Positions 44,962 through 54,227 of a stretch of DNA of 64,000 nt are shown here, piece by piece; the first letter of the stretch is position 1; every line of letters begins with the position of its first letter. Both the position numbers and the translations under genes were made by a program. The stretch is from an uncultured Megasphaera sp. Its GTDB lineage: Bacteria; Bacillota; Negativicutes; Veillonellales; Megasphaeraceae. The stretch covers positions 12,304 to 76,303 of the forward strand of contig CAKPYN010000009.1 in the NCBI GenBank assembly GCA_934202965.1, read 5' to 3'. The notes beneath the pieces are model-generated. The model saw only the letters and a list, made by a program, of their open reading frames with translations, searched no databases and had not been told where the DNA came from.

Positions 44962-47900
44962 AGCATTGTTCCTCTTTCTACATGCAAAAACGCACTGTCT
45001 CCCCAACGGAGCCGAATCAGTCGTTCTATATCGTTTTCAATAAAACGTGTAGGGTCCATATTTTCATCGAATTTGACACCTACATCAATATCCGGAATCC
45101 GAGGATACGTAAGTACTTCACCAAGGCGTTTCAGCGTCAATCGTTTTTCATAGGTTTCTTGATAGACTTCCTGCAAAGTATGCATAATTTGTGCCGCATT
45201 TTGCAGGCATGTCAACGAATATAAATAATTTGCTTGTCCATCACCGTGACAAATAAACTGGGGATTGACATACGGCAGTATTAAATTAATAGACGGATTG
45301 CTGTCATATCCGCTGTAGTTGTGGGCATTATCTATACTGTCGCCGCCAATAAAGGGATAGCAGTCTCTTTCATTCAGCCAGACTTCCATGGTCGGCAGAA
45401 AATATGCACTTTCCACTTGGATATTCGTTTCCGCCATCATGTCCATCGCCTGTCCGGTCATAACGCCAACCAATACCTTTTTAATTTCTACCCCGTTTTT
45501 CTGTAAATACGGTGTAAGCATACGCATGCGATGTCCCTTATGCAGCAAATCATCAATCAATATAACCGGCCGATTAAAGGATTTTATCGTTTTGACCTGA
45601 TTTTCAACGGGCGAATAATGATGTGATTCGGCAATCGTAAAACCTTTGACAAATCGATCAAAATACTTATCAATATGCAGACTTTTGGTCACCGTATTCG
45701 GCACTAATACATCGCTTAAGGCTTTGCCAAAGGGAACGGACATATAAGAACCACGCCGCTTCTTTTTGTCTTCTATAATAGATACGCCATTAATTTCTGC
45801 CACTTTATGAATGATTTTATGATGAACGGCACTCATATTAAAAGACAATAATAGTTTGCCCGGATAAATCCGATTGAGTACGTTCAATAAATTTTGATGT
45901 GCCCGATACACGGCCTGTTGTACACGCGTATTTTTATTAAAGGGACTTTTAATCGTTGTCTCTACATCCCGGAAAATAACAACAGGTGATTTCATATCCA
46001 CGGCATATAACGGATATGCTCCATCAGGCGCAATATTGACAAATCCCTGCCGTTTAAGTGCCGTAATCATGTCTTCCTGATATCCGGCTTCATCTACCGG
46101 ATGATATACAGCATACGTAAAATCCCGTGCAATTAACTCCGTCAGCAGTTCTGTAATGACAATCTGGCTGACGTTGGCAATGCTTGAGGAATCATTGGCA
46201 TATAAAAAACCAATGCAGGCAACACTGCCGCCGGCTGCATTGCGAATATGGGAGGCAACTTCGGTACTGCCAAATTCGTTTAATAAATCTCTTGTGCCAA
46301 TACGATGCACTGCTCCATAGGCTATCATAGTCTTCTGCGGTCCGGCATCATCAATATACTGTGTCCATACATACTCTTTCTCTATGTATCGATCTAATAT
46401 ATCCGTATTATATCCTTTTTTCCATAATTCGCCGCAAATCGGCCAAAGGCTTTCGGCTCCCCGTCGCTTAAAGGCGCCAATACCAATTTCCCGCGCCTCC
46501 AAGACATGTTTATGCGTTGGCTCGCGCAAATACATATTATTGTCATAAATAAACTGCTGCGCTGCCGCATCAATCAAATTGGAAATATCCCGATTCAGAT
46601 CAATATTTTCACGAATTTTCGTTGAACTAATATCTTCATAAAAAGCATCTAGTGTCAAATGAATAATTCGTCCTGTAATACGCTGTTCATTCTCCAGTGG
46701 TTCCTGCGTTCCCATTTCTCCCGTTTTTCGCGCAAACGCAATATGATTTACTGTATGTATAGAATCAACCGTCGGTTCTGCCTTATATGCGGAAGCATGC
46801 TGAATCACGTCGGCTCCGACAGCAATATACAGTTCTTTGCCGGCAAAAATATCTTTTAGATGCCGAATATCTTTGGGATTGGCAATATTGACGGGTATAT
46901 CATCGGGGAAGGGATATAAATTTTCTTCATCCGCAACAGACATATTCATAATCTTACGCCGCATGAGACGCGGTTGTGTATGTTTAGACCAAGAAAATTC
47001 ATCTAACGCCAAGTATACATCAAATCCCAAATCTCGAATTTTGCAGGCAATCGCTTTGTGTCCCAAACTAAATGGATCAAACGTCCCTGGGTAAAAACAA
47101 GCTTTGCGAGGCACGGCAAACGAAAAGGCCCCCTTTTCAAACTGATGCTGTCCAATGTATCGGTACATATGATTTAATACAGCGGCATTACTATAAAAGT
47201 CCAAGGTCTCTTCCAGATTTTCGTCTAAGAGAACCAATATTTTTTTATAGCAATGAGAAAATAAAAAGTCTTTTTGCGCCAATGTCATCTGAGAACTGCC
47301 GAAAATAAACTTGCCCATATCCCGAAAGGCATCCCGACTTAATTCCCGATTATAATGAGCATATGATTTCATCATGATATACAACAGTCGCCGCTGCCGT
47401 TTTTGATGCCGTTCTTCATCTTCCGGAAATGCTGCAGCAAATTCAGCAAAGTGTTCCAAAATAACGCCAACCGTATGAACCATTGCGGAAGCCAATTGAA
47501 TATTCGCCGTTGCAATCTGCGATGCAATCGTGCTAATAAGTTCATCAACTTCCTGCGGCGGCAGCTTTAGAATCATGCGGCCCAAAAATTCCGGCATATA
47601 TTTGACAATTTGCGGATCGCCAATTTCCAATCCATTAAATAGTTCCACCGCTAATTCGTTGCGCTGCGAATACGTCATTAAATCAGCAACCTTTATCAAA
47701 CTTTCACCTGCAGTCTGACGCACAAACAGTGTTTCACTCACTTTTAACAGATTGGTCAAATGCATGCCTAAATGCATAATATCTCCTGTATGGCATTGTA
47801 CATGTATACTGCGCATCATTAAATCTATATTGGCAACTTTGACAACCCAATGGGTTCCCGTTTTTAAATCAGCTAAGAACAAATTCCCTTCGTTTTCCTC

Positions 47901-49823
47901 TATAGTCTGATGTTCAGTCGATACATGCATTGCCTGCTGCAGCTCTTTAGCATATCGCTCATCTGCATAGGCAGGTAATACATGATGCGCCGCAAGTAAT
48001 GCTGCCACACGGAGGGTACGAGATTCGGCCTGTAACGCCTTCATAATAAACGGCTGTACTGTTTCCATGCAGGCAGGCGGAAGCATTTCTTTATCTATAT
48101 CCATGAATACCTTGAGCAACATAATACGTTGTTCTTCTGTATACGCACTGCTGTTGTAATAGGTTTGCATACTGGTTATATATTTCTGTCTATCGGCTGC
48201 AGGACAATGTGTCAACACCGAGTTGACAAAGGTACTGAAACAATATCCAATCCAAAGTTTATGCTGTTCTGTAAACCGTATTTCCGGATAGAGAATCATT
48301 TCGGTATATTGCGCAAATAAAGAGGCATTCGTTACTGTTTTATGAGGAAGCGATACGCCCTGCGGCAGTTCTTTTGTATACGTATCATTAAAATTAGCGA
48401 TAATGCGACCCATAAGATTGGCTGCCTGCATCCGAATATCGCCTTCTTTATGGGACAGTAATTCATATAAAAAGGTTAATGTCATTACTTTTTGATGTTC
48501 TGTCATATACGTAGAATATTCCGCAAAAATTCCGGTATACGTGCGAACATTTTTCCACAACCGTTCGCTACGCGCTGCTTCTATCAGTTTTCCAAAATCA
48601 CTTTCATCCCGAAACAGACTCATCAGCCGGATGGTATGATCGATAGCCGCATACTTTAATTGATCTACTACTGCACCGCCATCTAACAGCACTTTTTCTT
48701 TCACTGTTTTGGGCTTCTGATCTGCCGGATAAAGAGAAAAATCAGCCGGCAGCTCAACACAGACTCCCTGCTCTTTCATAAATTGTTCAAAATCCGCTAA
48801 CTTGGCATATACCTTTTGATATCGCTGTCGCTTGGCTTCATCTACATGATCGAGTTTATGTAAAATGACGTCAAAAGCATCGGACAATGTATAAAAATGA
48901 ACGATTTCTTCGCCATGCTCATTTCGACTGCTTTTTACCCGAAAATCAGCATATATGAGCAGCAACGATTCAACGGATAAATTTTCCAATTCTAAATCCC
49001 AAACCGAATGGTTTGCGGCAATATGACCAATATGGGATAAGCCAACTGTATGGCACCACATGCCAGTATAATAATAATGCAGGTACGGCACCCGTTTTTC
49101 CTCATTTTTCTTGCAGCCATACTTTCCTAAGTCGTGACAAGCCGCTGCTCCGGAAATCAATGCCGTATCGACAGGAACGCCGGCCTTTGCCAGCTGCCGC
49201 GCCGCATATACTGCCGTATAATGCACGCCCGCAATATGTCCCAGTGTATTATATGGTGATATATCTGCACCAATACGCATAAATTCATAGATATATTCGT
49301 CCATAAATATGCGCTTCATCATTAAATATTCTTGCGTATACCCTTGACGTATTACTTCTTCATAGGACAAAAAATCGAAATTCTTTGTCGGATCAAAGAC
49401 ATTATGGTCTTCTTCATACCTGTACAGACCGCGCAAAATCTGCATGAACACCATTCGTCCCAATCGATATGGTTCAGCATCCCCATGGGCAACAGGAGTG
49501 CCATCCCAACACGTCCACTGCGCTCCTGTATTGGGAAAAAGCCGTTCTAATACATAACAATAACAATACGCCAGCCAGCCGCCAGTCGGTTCTTGCTGCC
49601 ATATCGTGCCAGTATCACACAAAATACGAAGCACAGCGGGAGAATAAAACCAGCCATCGGCATTGCGGCACGTCCATAATGCGGCTGCTTTTTCTGGCAG
49701 CAGCAGTGTTTGCATCAACTGCTGCATAGCTTGCCGGTCTAATCCGGCAGTATGTAAAAATTCTGATTCTTGCAGTGCCTGTTGTATCGACTCATAAAGG
49801 GCGTCTTGTTCCTGTTTCATCAT
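44958..49823 (-). CDS. Giant HD / nucleotidyltransferase / phosphoribosyltransferase protein
   Basis: 1621 residues, no signal or membrane segment. Domains seen: HD hydrolase (about 190-330; H201, H230-D231, D293); helical HEAT-like region (about 400-880); NadD-type nucleotidyltransferase (905-1105) with 'GTFDPFSLGH' (T/HxGH read as SLGH, 919-922) and 'ISSTKIR' (1065-1071); a possible acetyltransferase fold (about 1110-1280, weak); a phosphoribosyltransferase-like domain (about 1300-1510) with 'VILIDDLLHKGHRM' (1420-1433) as PRPP loop. The HD plus NadD pair recalls the YqeK-NadD partnership of Firmicutes, but the fusion is far larger. Function unknown; nucleotide or NAD-type metabolism is likely. 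AGGAGA precedes the ATG. Confidence 0.7.
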   Translation of the reverse strand: MMKQEQDALYESIQQALQESEFLHTAGLDRQAMQQLMQTLLLPEKAAALWTCRNADGWFYSPAVLRILCDTGTIWQQEPTGGWLAYCYCYVLERLFPNTGAQWTCWDGTPVAHGDAEPYRLGRMVFMQILRGLYRYEEDHNVFDPTKNFDFLSYEEVIRQGYTQEYLMMKRIFMDEYIYEFMRIGADISPYNTLGHIAGVHYTAVYAARQLAKAGVPVDTALISGAAACHDLGKYGCKKNEEKRVPYLHYYYTGMWCHTVGLSHIGHIAANHSVWDLELENLSVESLLLIYADFRVKSSRNEHGEEIVHFYTLSDAFDVILHKLDHVDEAKRQRYQKVYAKLADFEQFMKEQGVCVELPADFSLYPADQKPKTVKEKVLLDGGAVVDQLKYAAIDHTIRLMSLFRDESDFGKLIEAARSERLWKNVRTYTGIFAEYSTYMTEHQKVMTLTFLYELLSHKEGDIRMQAANLMGRIIANFNDTYTKELPQGVSLPHKTVTNASLFAQYTEMILYPEIRFTEQHKLWIGYCFSTFVNSVLTHCPAADRQKYITSMQTYYNSSAYTEEQRIMLLKVFMDIDKEMLPPACMETVQPFIMKALQAESRTLRVAALLAAHHVLPAYADERYAKELQQAMHVSTEHQTIEENEGNLFLADLKTGTHWVVKVANIDLMMRSIHVQCHTGDIMHLGMHLTNLLKVSETLFVRQTAGESLIKVADLMTYSQRNELAVELFNGLEIGDPQIVKYMPEFLGRMILKLPPQEVDELISTIASQIATANIQLASAMVHTVGVILEHFAEFAAAFPEDEERHQKRQRRLLYIMMKSYAHYNRELSRDAFRDMGKFIFGSSQMTLAQKDFLFSHCYKKILVLLDENLEETLDFYSNAAVLNHMYRYIGQHQFEKGAFSFAVPRKACFYPGTFDPFSLGHKAIACKIRDLGFDVYLALDEFSWSKHTQPRLMRRKIMNMSVADEENLYPFPDDIPVNIANPKDIRHLKDIFAGKELYIAVGADVIQHASAYKAEPTVDSIHTVNHIAFARKTGEMGTQEPLENEQRITGRIIHLTLDAFYEDISSTKIRENIDLNRDISNLIDAAAQQFIYDNNMYLREPTHKHVLEAREIGIGAFKRRGAESLWPICGELWKKGYNTDILDRYIEKEYVWTQYIDDAGPQKTMIAYGAVHRIGTRDLLNEFGSTEVASHIRNAAGGSVACIGFLYANDSSSIANVSQIVITELLTELIARDFTYAVYHPVDEAGYQEDMITALKRQGFVNIAPDGAYPLYAVDMKSPVVIFRDVETTIKSPFNKNTRVQQAVYRAHQNLLNVLNRIYPGKLLLSFNMSAVHHKIIHKVAEINGVSIIEDKKKRRGSYMSVPFGKALSDVLVPNTVTKSLHIDKYFDRFVKGFTIAESHHYSPVENQVKTIKSFNRPVILIDDLLHKGHRMRMLTPYLQKNGVEIKKVLVGVMTGQAMDMMAETNIQVESAYFLPTMEVWLNERDCYPFIGGDSIDNAHNYSGYDSNPSINLILPYVNPQFICHGDGQANYLYSLTCLQNAAQIMHTLQEVYQETYEKRLTLKRLGEVLTYPRIPDIDVGVKFDENMDPTRFIENDIERLIRLRWGDSAFLHVERGTML

Positions 49824-49863
49824 CTTGTTCTCCTGTCAACTACAAGGGATGTCTGTAGATAGC

Positions 49864-49891
49864 AAAAAAGACGCCCAATGGCGTCTTTTTT
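49864..49891 (-). terminator. Terminator between ppsR and the giant gene
   Basis: Perfect 12-base stem (49864-49875 with 49880-49891), loop CAAT, U run on the minus strand. It leaves only 40 bases before the 1621-residue gene. Confidence 0.85.
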
Positions 49892-49901
49892 CTATGCCAT
49901 T

Positions 49902-50723
49902 TTATTCGTGGTACAGCTCTTTATTACGTTTAACAATTTCCATAACAAGATTGGCCGTTTCTTCAATGGCTTTTGAAGATACATCAATAATGGGGCAATG
50001 CAGTCGGCGCATAACACCCCGCGCATAAGTTAATTCCTCATTGATGCGCTCAATATTAGCATAATTGGCATTGGAATCCAAGCCCATACTGCGCAACCGT
50101 TCTGAACGAATAAAATTCAATTTAAATGGATCGATAATCAAGCCGACAATTTTTCGTGCCGGTACTTCAAATAATTCCGGCGGCAGTGCCACTTCCGGAA
50201 CTAACGGCAAGTTAGCCGCTTTGACGCGCTTGTGCGCCAAATACATGGACAACGGTGTCTTAGATGTACGAGATACACCGACAATGACAATATCCGCTTT
50301 TAAAAATCCCATTGGATTTTTGCCATCATCGAATTTAACAGCAAATTCAATAGCCTCTACCCGTTTGAAATATTCCTCATCCAATTGATGAATCATTCCC
50401 GGTTTCGTTGTAGGCTCTGTCTGTGTAAGCGTTCCTACGCCAGCCAGCATAGGACCAATAATATCAATGGCCGTAATATGCGCTGCACTGGTTAAATTCT
50501 TTAAGGTATTACGCAGCACTGGTGAAATAATCGTATAACAAATCATGCCTTGATTTTCCACCGCTTTTTGCACCAAATCTTCAATTTGCTGCTCTGTTCG
50601 TATATACGGCATGCGCACAATATCAAATTCTTGTTTATCATATTGACTGGCTGCTGCTCTGGCTACTCGTTCTGCTGTATCTCCCAGTGAATCCGAGCAG
50701 GCATAAATAATGGGTTTGCTCAC
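49902..50723 (-). CDS. PEP synthase/PPDK regulatory kinase-phosphorylase
   Basis: 273 residues, DUF299 family (PpsR in E. coli, YqfL in Bacillus). This bifunctional enzyme inactivates PEP synthase or PPDK by ADP-dependent phosphorylation of a threonine and reactivates it by phosphorolysis. The nucleotide loop 'GVSRTSKTPLSMYLA' (about 150-164) and the start 'IIYACSDSLGDTAE' are typical. PEP synthase, its likely target, lies two genes upstream. It begins one base after the CcpN-like gene. Confidence 0.94.
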   Translation of the reverse strand: MSKPIIYACSDSLGDTAERVARAAASQYDKQEFDIVRMPYIRTEQQIEDLVQKAVENQGMICYTIISPVLRNTLKNLTSAAHITAIDIIGPMLAGVGTLTQTEPTTKPGMIHQLDEEYFKRVEAIEFAVKFDDGKNPMGFLKADIVIVGVSRTSKTPLSMYLAHKRVKAANLPLVPEVALPPELFEVPARKIVGLIIDPFKLNFIRSERLRSMGLDSNANYANIERINEELTYARGVMRRLHCPIIDVSSKAIEETANLVMEIVKRNKELYHE

Positions 50724-50724
50724 G

Positions 50725-51366
50725 TTACGTTCTCCTTCCTAAGCCACATTCCACGAATAAGCGAGTAATGTTTGTTTTCGATATTCTTCCTACAATCTGC
50801 AATTCCTTGCGTTCCTCATCATCTGTATCCAATACACGGACAACAGGAAGGCAATCCACCTCATATTCAATCATCCGCTGGGCTGCCACTAATGCTTTTT
50901 CATGGGGCTGTACATAAATCAATTTACTAACCGGCGTCATCACCATACGCACCGGCAACGCCCGTAAATCATTATTGCCCATCGCAGTTTTCAGCAAATC
51001 TTTTCGCGATACGACACCGGCCAAGATATTATCTGTCCCAACAAATACGGTACCTACATCTTCTGTAAACATAGCAATAATAGCATCATATGCACTCGTA
51101 TGCTCTCCCACAATAACCGGCTGAGAAAGACACGTTTCAATATTAATATCCATAATGGCCTGAGACAATAGGTCTTTTTCCTGATCGCCTACAAAAAAGT
51201 ATCCCAGTTTAGGCCGGGCATCAATCAATCCTAGCATGGTTAAAATCGCCAAGTCAGACCGCAGTGCAGCCCGTGTGACATGGAGTTGATTGGCTATTTT
51301 TTGGCCCGTAATCGGGCTGCTTTCTTTCACAATACGCAAAATCGTTTCTTGTCGTTCCGATAGCAT
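50725..51366 (-). CDS. CcpN-like repressor with CBS domains
   Basis: 213 residues. N-terminal helix-turn-helix ('ITGQKIANQLHVTRAALRSDLAIL', about 18-41) and two CBS domains (about 75-135 and 145-205). In Bacillus subtilis CcpN (YqzB) lies next to YqfL, represses gluconeogenic genes and senses the nucleotide state; the same gene pair here supports the call. Its probable target is ppsA upstream. GGAGGTG precedes the ATG. Confidence 0.88.
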   Translation of the reverse strand: MLSERQETILRIVKESSPITGQKIANQLHVTRAALRSDLAILTMLGLIDARPKLGYFFVGDQEKDLLSQAIMDINIETCLSQPVIVGEHTSAYDAIIAMFTEDVGTVFVGTDNILAGVVSRKDLLKTAMGNNDLRALPVRMVMTPVSKLIYVQPHEKALVAAQRMIEYEVDCLPVVRVLDTDDEERKELQIVGRISKTNITRLFVECGLGRRT

Positions 51367-51464
51367 ATCGCGGTTTCACCTCCTGGGGTATAATACTATA
51401 TGACTATTTTTACTATTATCATAGCACATTTATTTATTTATGTATACTATTTAATTGGCATGCG

Positions 51465-51505
51465 AAAAAACAGTCCAAAAGAAATCACAATTTCTTTTGG
51501 ACTGT
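51465..51505 (-). terminator. Terminator after ppsA
   Basis: Perfect 16-base stem (51470-51485 with 51490-51505) and a U run on the minus strand, 25 bases past the ppsA stop. Confidence 0.88.
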
Positions 51506-51530
51506 CTATATTACTCGTTACTATAATGAT

Positions 51531-53930
51531 TTACCACGTATAGTCTTCCGTTTCGGCCCGTCCTTTTCCAGTCAATGAATCCATTAATATACGCTGTTCG
51601 ATTTGTGCAACATGTTTCCGAGTTGCAACTACTGCATCGGGATTGACAGAAATAGAATCAATTCCGCTCTTTACTAAGAACTCAGCAAAATCAGGGTATA
51701 CGCTCGGAGCCTGGCCGCAAATCGATACAGTCTTGCCATCTTTATGCGCTACGGCAATCAAATGGCGAATAGCTCTCTTGACAGCTAAGTTTCGTTCATC
51801 AAATAACGGCGCAACCGTTTCATTGTCGCGGTCACATCCCATAATCAGCATAGTCAAATCATTAGAGCCAATGGAATATCCATCTACAAATTTATTAAAT
51901 TGATCGGCCATAATGATATTAGACGGAATTTCTGCCATAAGCCATACTTTGAAATCTGGACCACGATGCAGTCCTTCGCCGGCCATAATATTGACAATTC
52001 GTTCCATTTCATCGACGCGACGGCAGAAGGGAACCATAATATTCAAATTTTTAAAGCCATATTCTTCCCGTACCTTGCGAACTGCCTGCAGCTCTAATTT
52101 AAACGCTTCGATGTATTTCGGATCGTAATACCGGGACGCACCACGCCATCCTAAAAGCGCGCTGCTTTCCTGCGGTTCATAGGCATCGCCGCCTTTTAAA
52201 TTCCGGTATTCACTGGATTTGAAATCGCTCAAACGAAGTGTTACTGGACGCGGAGCCAAAGCCTGGCAAACTTTGCGCATACCGTCGGCCAGTTGATTAA
52301 CGACACGATCAGATTGCCCAATTTCAATAAGATACAGCGGATGTTCATGAATAAACGTCGTCCAAATAAATTCTTCCCGCATCAGCCCAATGCCATCACA
52401 AGGCAGTTTGCCATACTTTTCAGCCAAATCCGGGTTACCAAGATTCATGTAAATTTTAGTTCCCGTAATCGGTGCCGGTTCTGCGGAAACTATCGTCACC
52501 GTCCCTGCCGAAGGTGCTTCTTCTTTGGGTTTTACTATATCCGCTACCACGCCGGCATAGACAATACCGTTTGTTGCATCTACCGTAATTTCCATACCAT
52601 CTTCAATCGTCGTTGTCGCTTCTACGCTGCGGCTCTTCGTTCCGACAATACACGGAATTCCCAATTCACGACTAACGATAGAGGCATGACACGTCATACC
52701 GCCAGCATCTGTTACAATCGCTTTCGCCTTCTTCATAGCCGGCACCCAATCCGGTGCTGTCATAGTCGTAACAAGAATTTCTCCATCTTTGAATTCCGCA
52801 ATCTGAGCCGGGTCTAAAATAACATGAGCTTTGCCGGCTGCATTGCCCGGACTTGCCGGTAACCCTTTGACAACAACTTGGCGTTCCGTCGTAACCGCTG
52901 TTGTATGAACGGTTTCTTTCTTTTCTTTATTTTTCTTAGACCAAACCGTTTCTGGGCGAGCCTGCAACAGCCAAATTTTATTATCCCGTTCATCAACGCC
53001 CCATTCCATATCCATATAGCAGCCGTAATGGGCTTCAATTGCTTTGGCGTACGTTGCCAGTTCTTTGACTTGTTCATCAGAAATAACCTGTTTTTTCTGA
53101 TCTGCTTCATCGACGAGCTGTTCTTCACAGTCACCGCCCGGCTTACGTACCAACTTAATCGGTTTCGTATTAACCATCTTAGAAAGAATCGTCAAATCAT
53201 CTTTTTTGACTTTGAAGTTATCCGGCGTAACCGTTCCTTGTACAACATATTCGCCAAGACCCCAGGCCCCTTCAATCGTAATCGTTGAATCATCGCCTGT
53301 TACCAAATCTACCGTAAACATAACGCCGGCAGCTTTGGAAAATACCATCATCTGCACTGCGGCACTCAACGCAACTGACAAATGATCAAATCCTTTTTTC
53401 GTGCGGTAATACGTCGCCCGATCGGTAAATGTCGAAGCATAACATTCTTTTACTTTTTGAATGACCATATCAGCACCTTGTACATTTAAATACGTATCCT
53501 GCTGACCGGCAAAGCTGGCATCCGGAAGATCTTCCGCCGTTGCACTAGAACGAACAGCCACAAACGGATTCGTTTCGCCTACTTTTTTACCTAATTCTGC
53601 GTAGCTTGTACGAATCGCATCGGCTAAGTCTTTTGGCATATCTGCTGCGCAAATCGCTTCTCGAATCGCTGCCGTTACATTACGAAGCTGAACGGGATCT
53701 TCTACATCCGTAAGATCTTTCAATAATTCTTTTATTTTCTTATCGAGTCCGGTAGCATGCATAAAATAGCGATAGCCTTCAGCCGTTGTCGCAAATCCAT
53801 ATGGAACAGGTACGCTGGTCTGCGAGGTTAGTTCTCCCAGCGAAGAAGATTTACCACCAACTAAGGCTACGTCTTCCCGACGCAGTTCATCAAACCATAA
53901 TACAAATGCTTTCTCTCTATTCTTTGCCAT
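51531..53930 (-). CDS. ppsA: Phosphoenolpyruvate synthase
   Basis: 799 residues, usual length. Makes PEP from pyruvate and ATP (products AMP and phosphate), the entry to gluconeogenesis for cells that grow on lactate or amino acids. N-terminal ATP-grasp domain ('LVGGKSSSLGELT', 'VRSSATAEDLPDASFAGQQDT'), central swivelling domain with the phosphohistidine in 'GGMTCHASIVSREL', and the C-terminal PEP-binding barrel ('GSNDLTMLIMGCDRDNE', 'ICGQAPS'). The Thr next to the catalytic His is where the regulator at 49902 is expected to act. Confidence 0.96.
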   Translation of the reverse strand: MAKNREKAFVLWFDELRREDVALVGGKSSSLGELTSQTSVPVPYGFATTAEGYRYFMHATGLDKKIKELLKDLTDVEDPVQLRNVTAAIREAICAADMPKDLADAIRTSYAELGKKVGETNPFVAVRSSATAEDLPDASFAGQQDTYLNVQGADMVIQKVKECYASTFTDRATYYRTKKGFDHLSVALSAAVQMMVFSKAAGVMFTVDLVTGDDSTITIEGAWGLGEYVVQGTVTPDNFKVKKDDLTILSKMVNTKPIKLVRKPGGDCEEQLVDEADQKKQVISDEQVKELATYAKAIEAHYGCYMDMEWGVDERDNKIWLLQARPETVWSKKNKEKKETVHTTAVTTERQVVVKGLPASPGNAAGKAHVILDPAQIAEFKDGEILVTTMTAPDWVPAMKKAKAIVTDAGGMTCHASIVSRELGIPCIVGTKSRSVEATTTIEDGMEITVDATNGIVYAGVVADIVKPKEEAPSAGTVTIVSAEPAPITGTKIYMNLGNPDLAEKYGKLPCDGIGLMREEFIWTTFIHEHPLYLIEIGQSDRVVNQLADGMRKVCQALAPRPVTLRLSDFKSSEYRNLKGGDAYEPQESSALLGWRGASRYYDPKYIEAFKLELQAVRKVREEYGFKNLNIMVPFCRRVDEMERIVNIMAGEGLHRGPDFKVWLMAEIPSNIIMADQFNKFVDGYSIGSNDLTMLIMGCDRDNETVAPLFDERNLAVKRAIRHLIAVAHKDGKTVSICGQAPSVYPDFAEFLVKSGIDSISVNPDAVVATRKHVAQIEQRILMDSLTGKGRAETEDYTW

Positions 53931-53983
53931 CTTACTCTACCTCCCGCGATAACGTGTATACTATTTGAAGTGTTTTCATCATT

Positions 53984-54012
53984 ATAGTACCCTGTTAAGT
54001 TATGCTTGTCAA
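53984..54012 (-). promoter_or_regulatory. ppsA promoter
   Basis: Minus strand TTGACA (plus 54007-54012), 17 bases, TACTAT (plus 53984-53989); a TATAAT overlaps it three bases on. It lies 54 bases before the ppsA ATG. Confidence 0.7.
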
Positions 54013-54227
54013 GGATTTTTCTCTTTTTATGGTATATTATTTTTATAATGTATTACACTATATTTTACAAAGTAAAAGTATTCATCCATATGTAGGCGTA
54101 CAAACACGAATATGTTATAATAAGAAATTAGTAAAGTTTATTTATTCTGTCTAATCATCATAAAAACGAGTTTGTCATCGTCTGTATTCATTCGTTTGTC
54201 ACACCCGCGTATATTATAGGAGGATAT

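Noticed and set aside
52293..52817. 174-residue plus-strand frame opposite ppsA
   Set aside because: Antisense shadow in a well-conserved enzyme gene.
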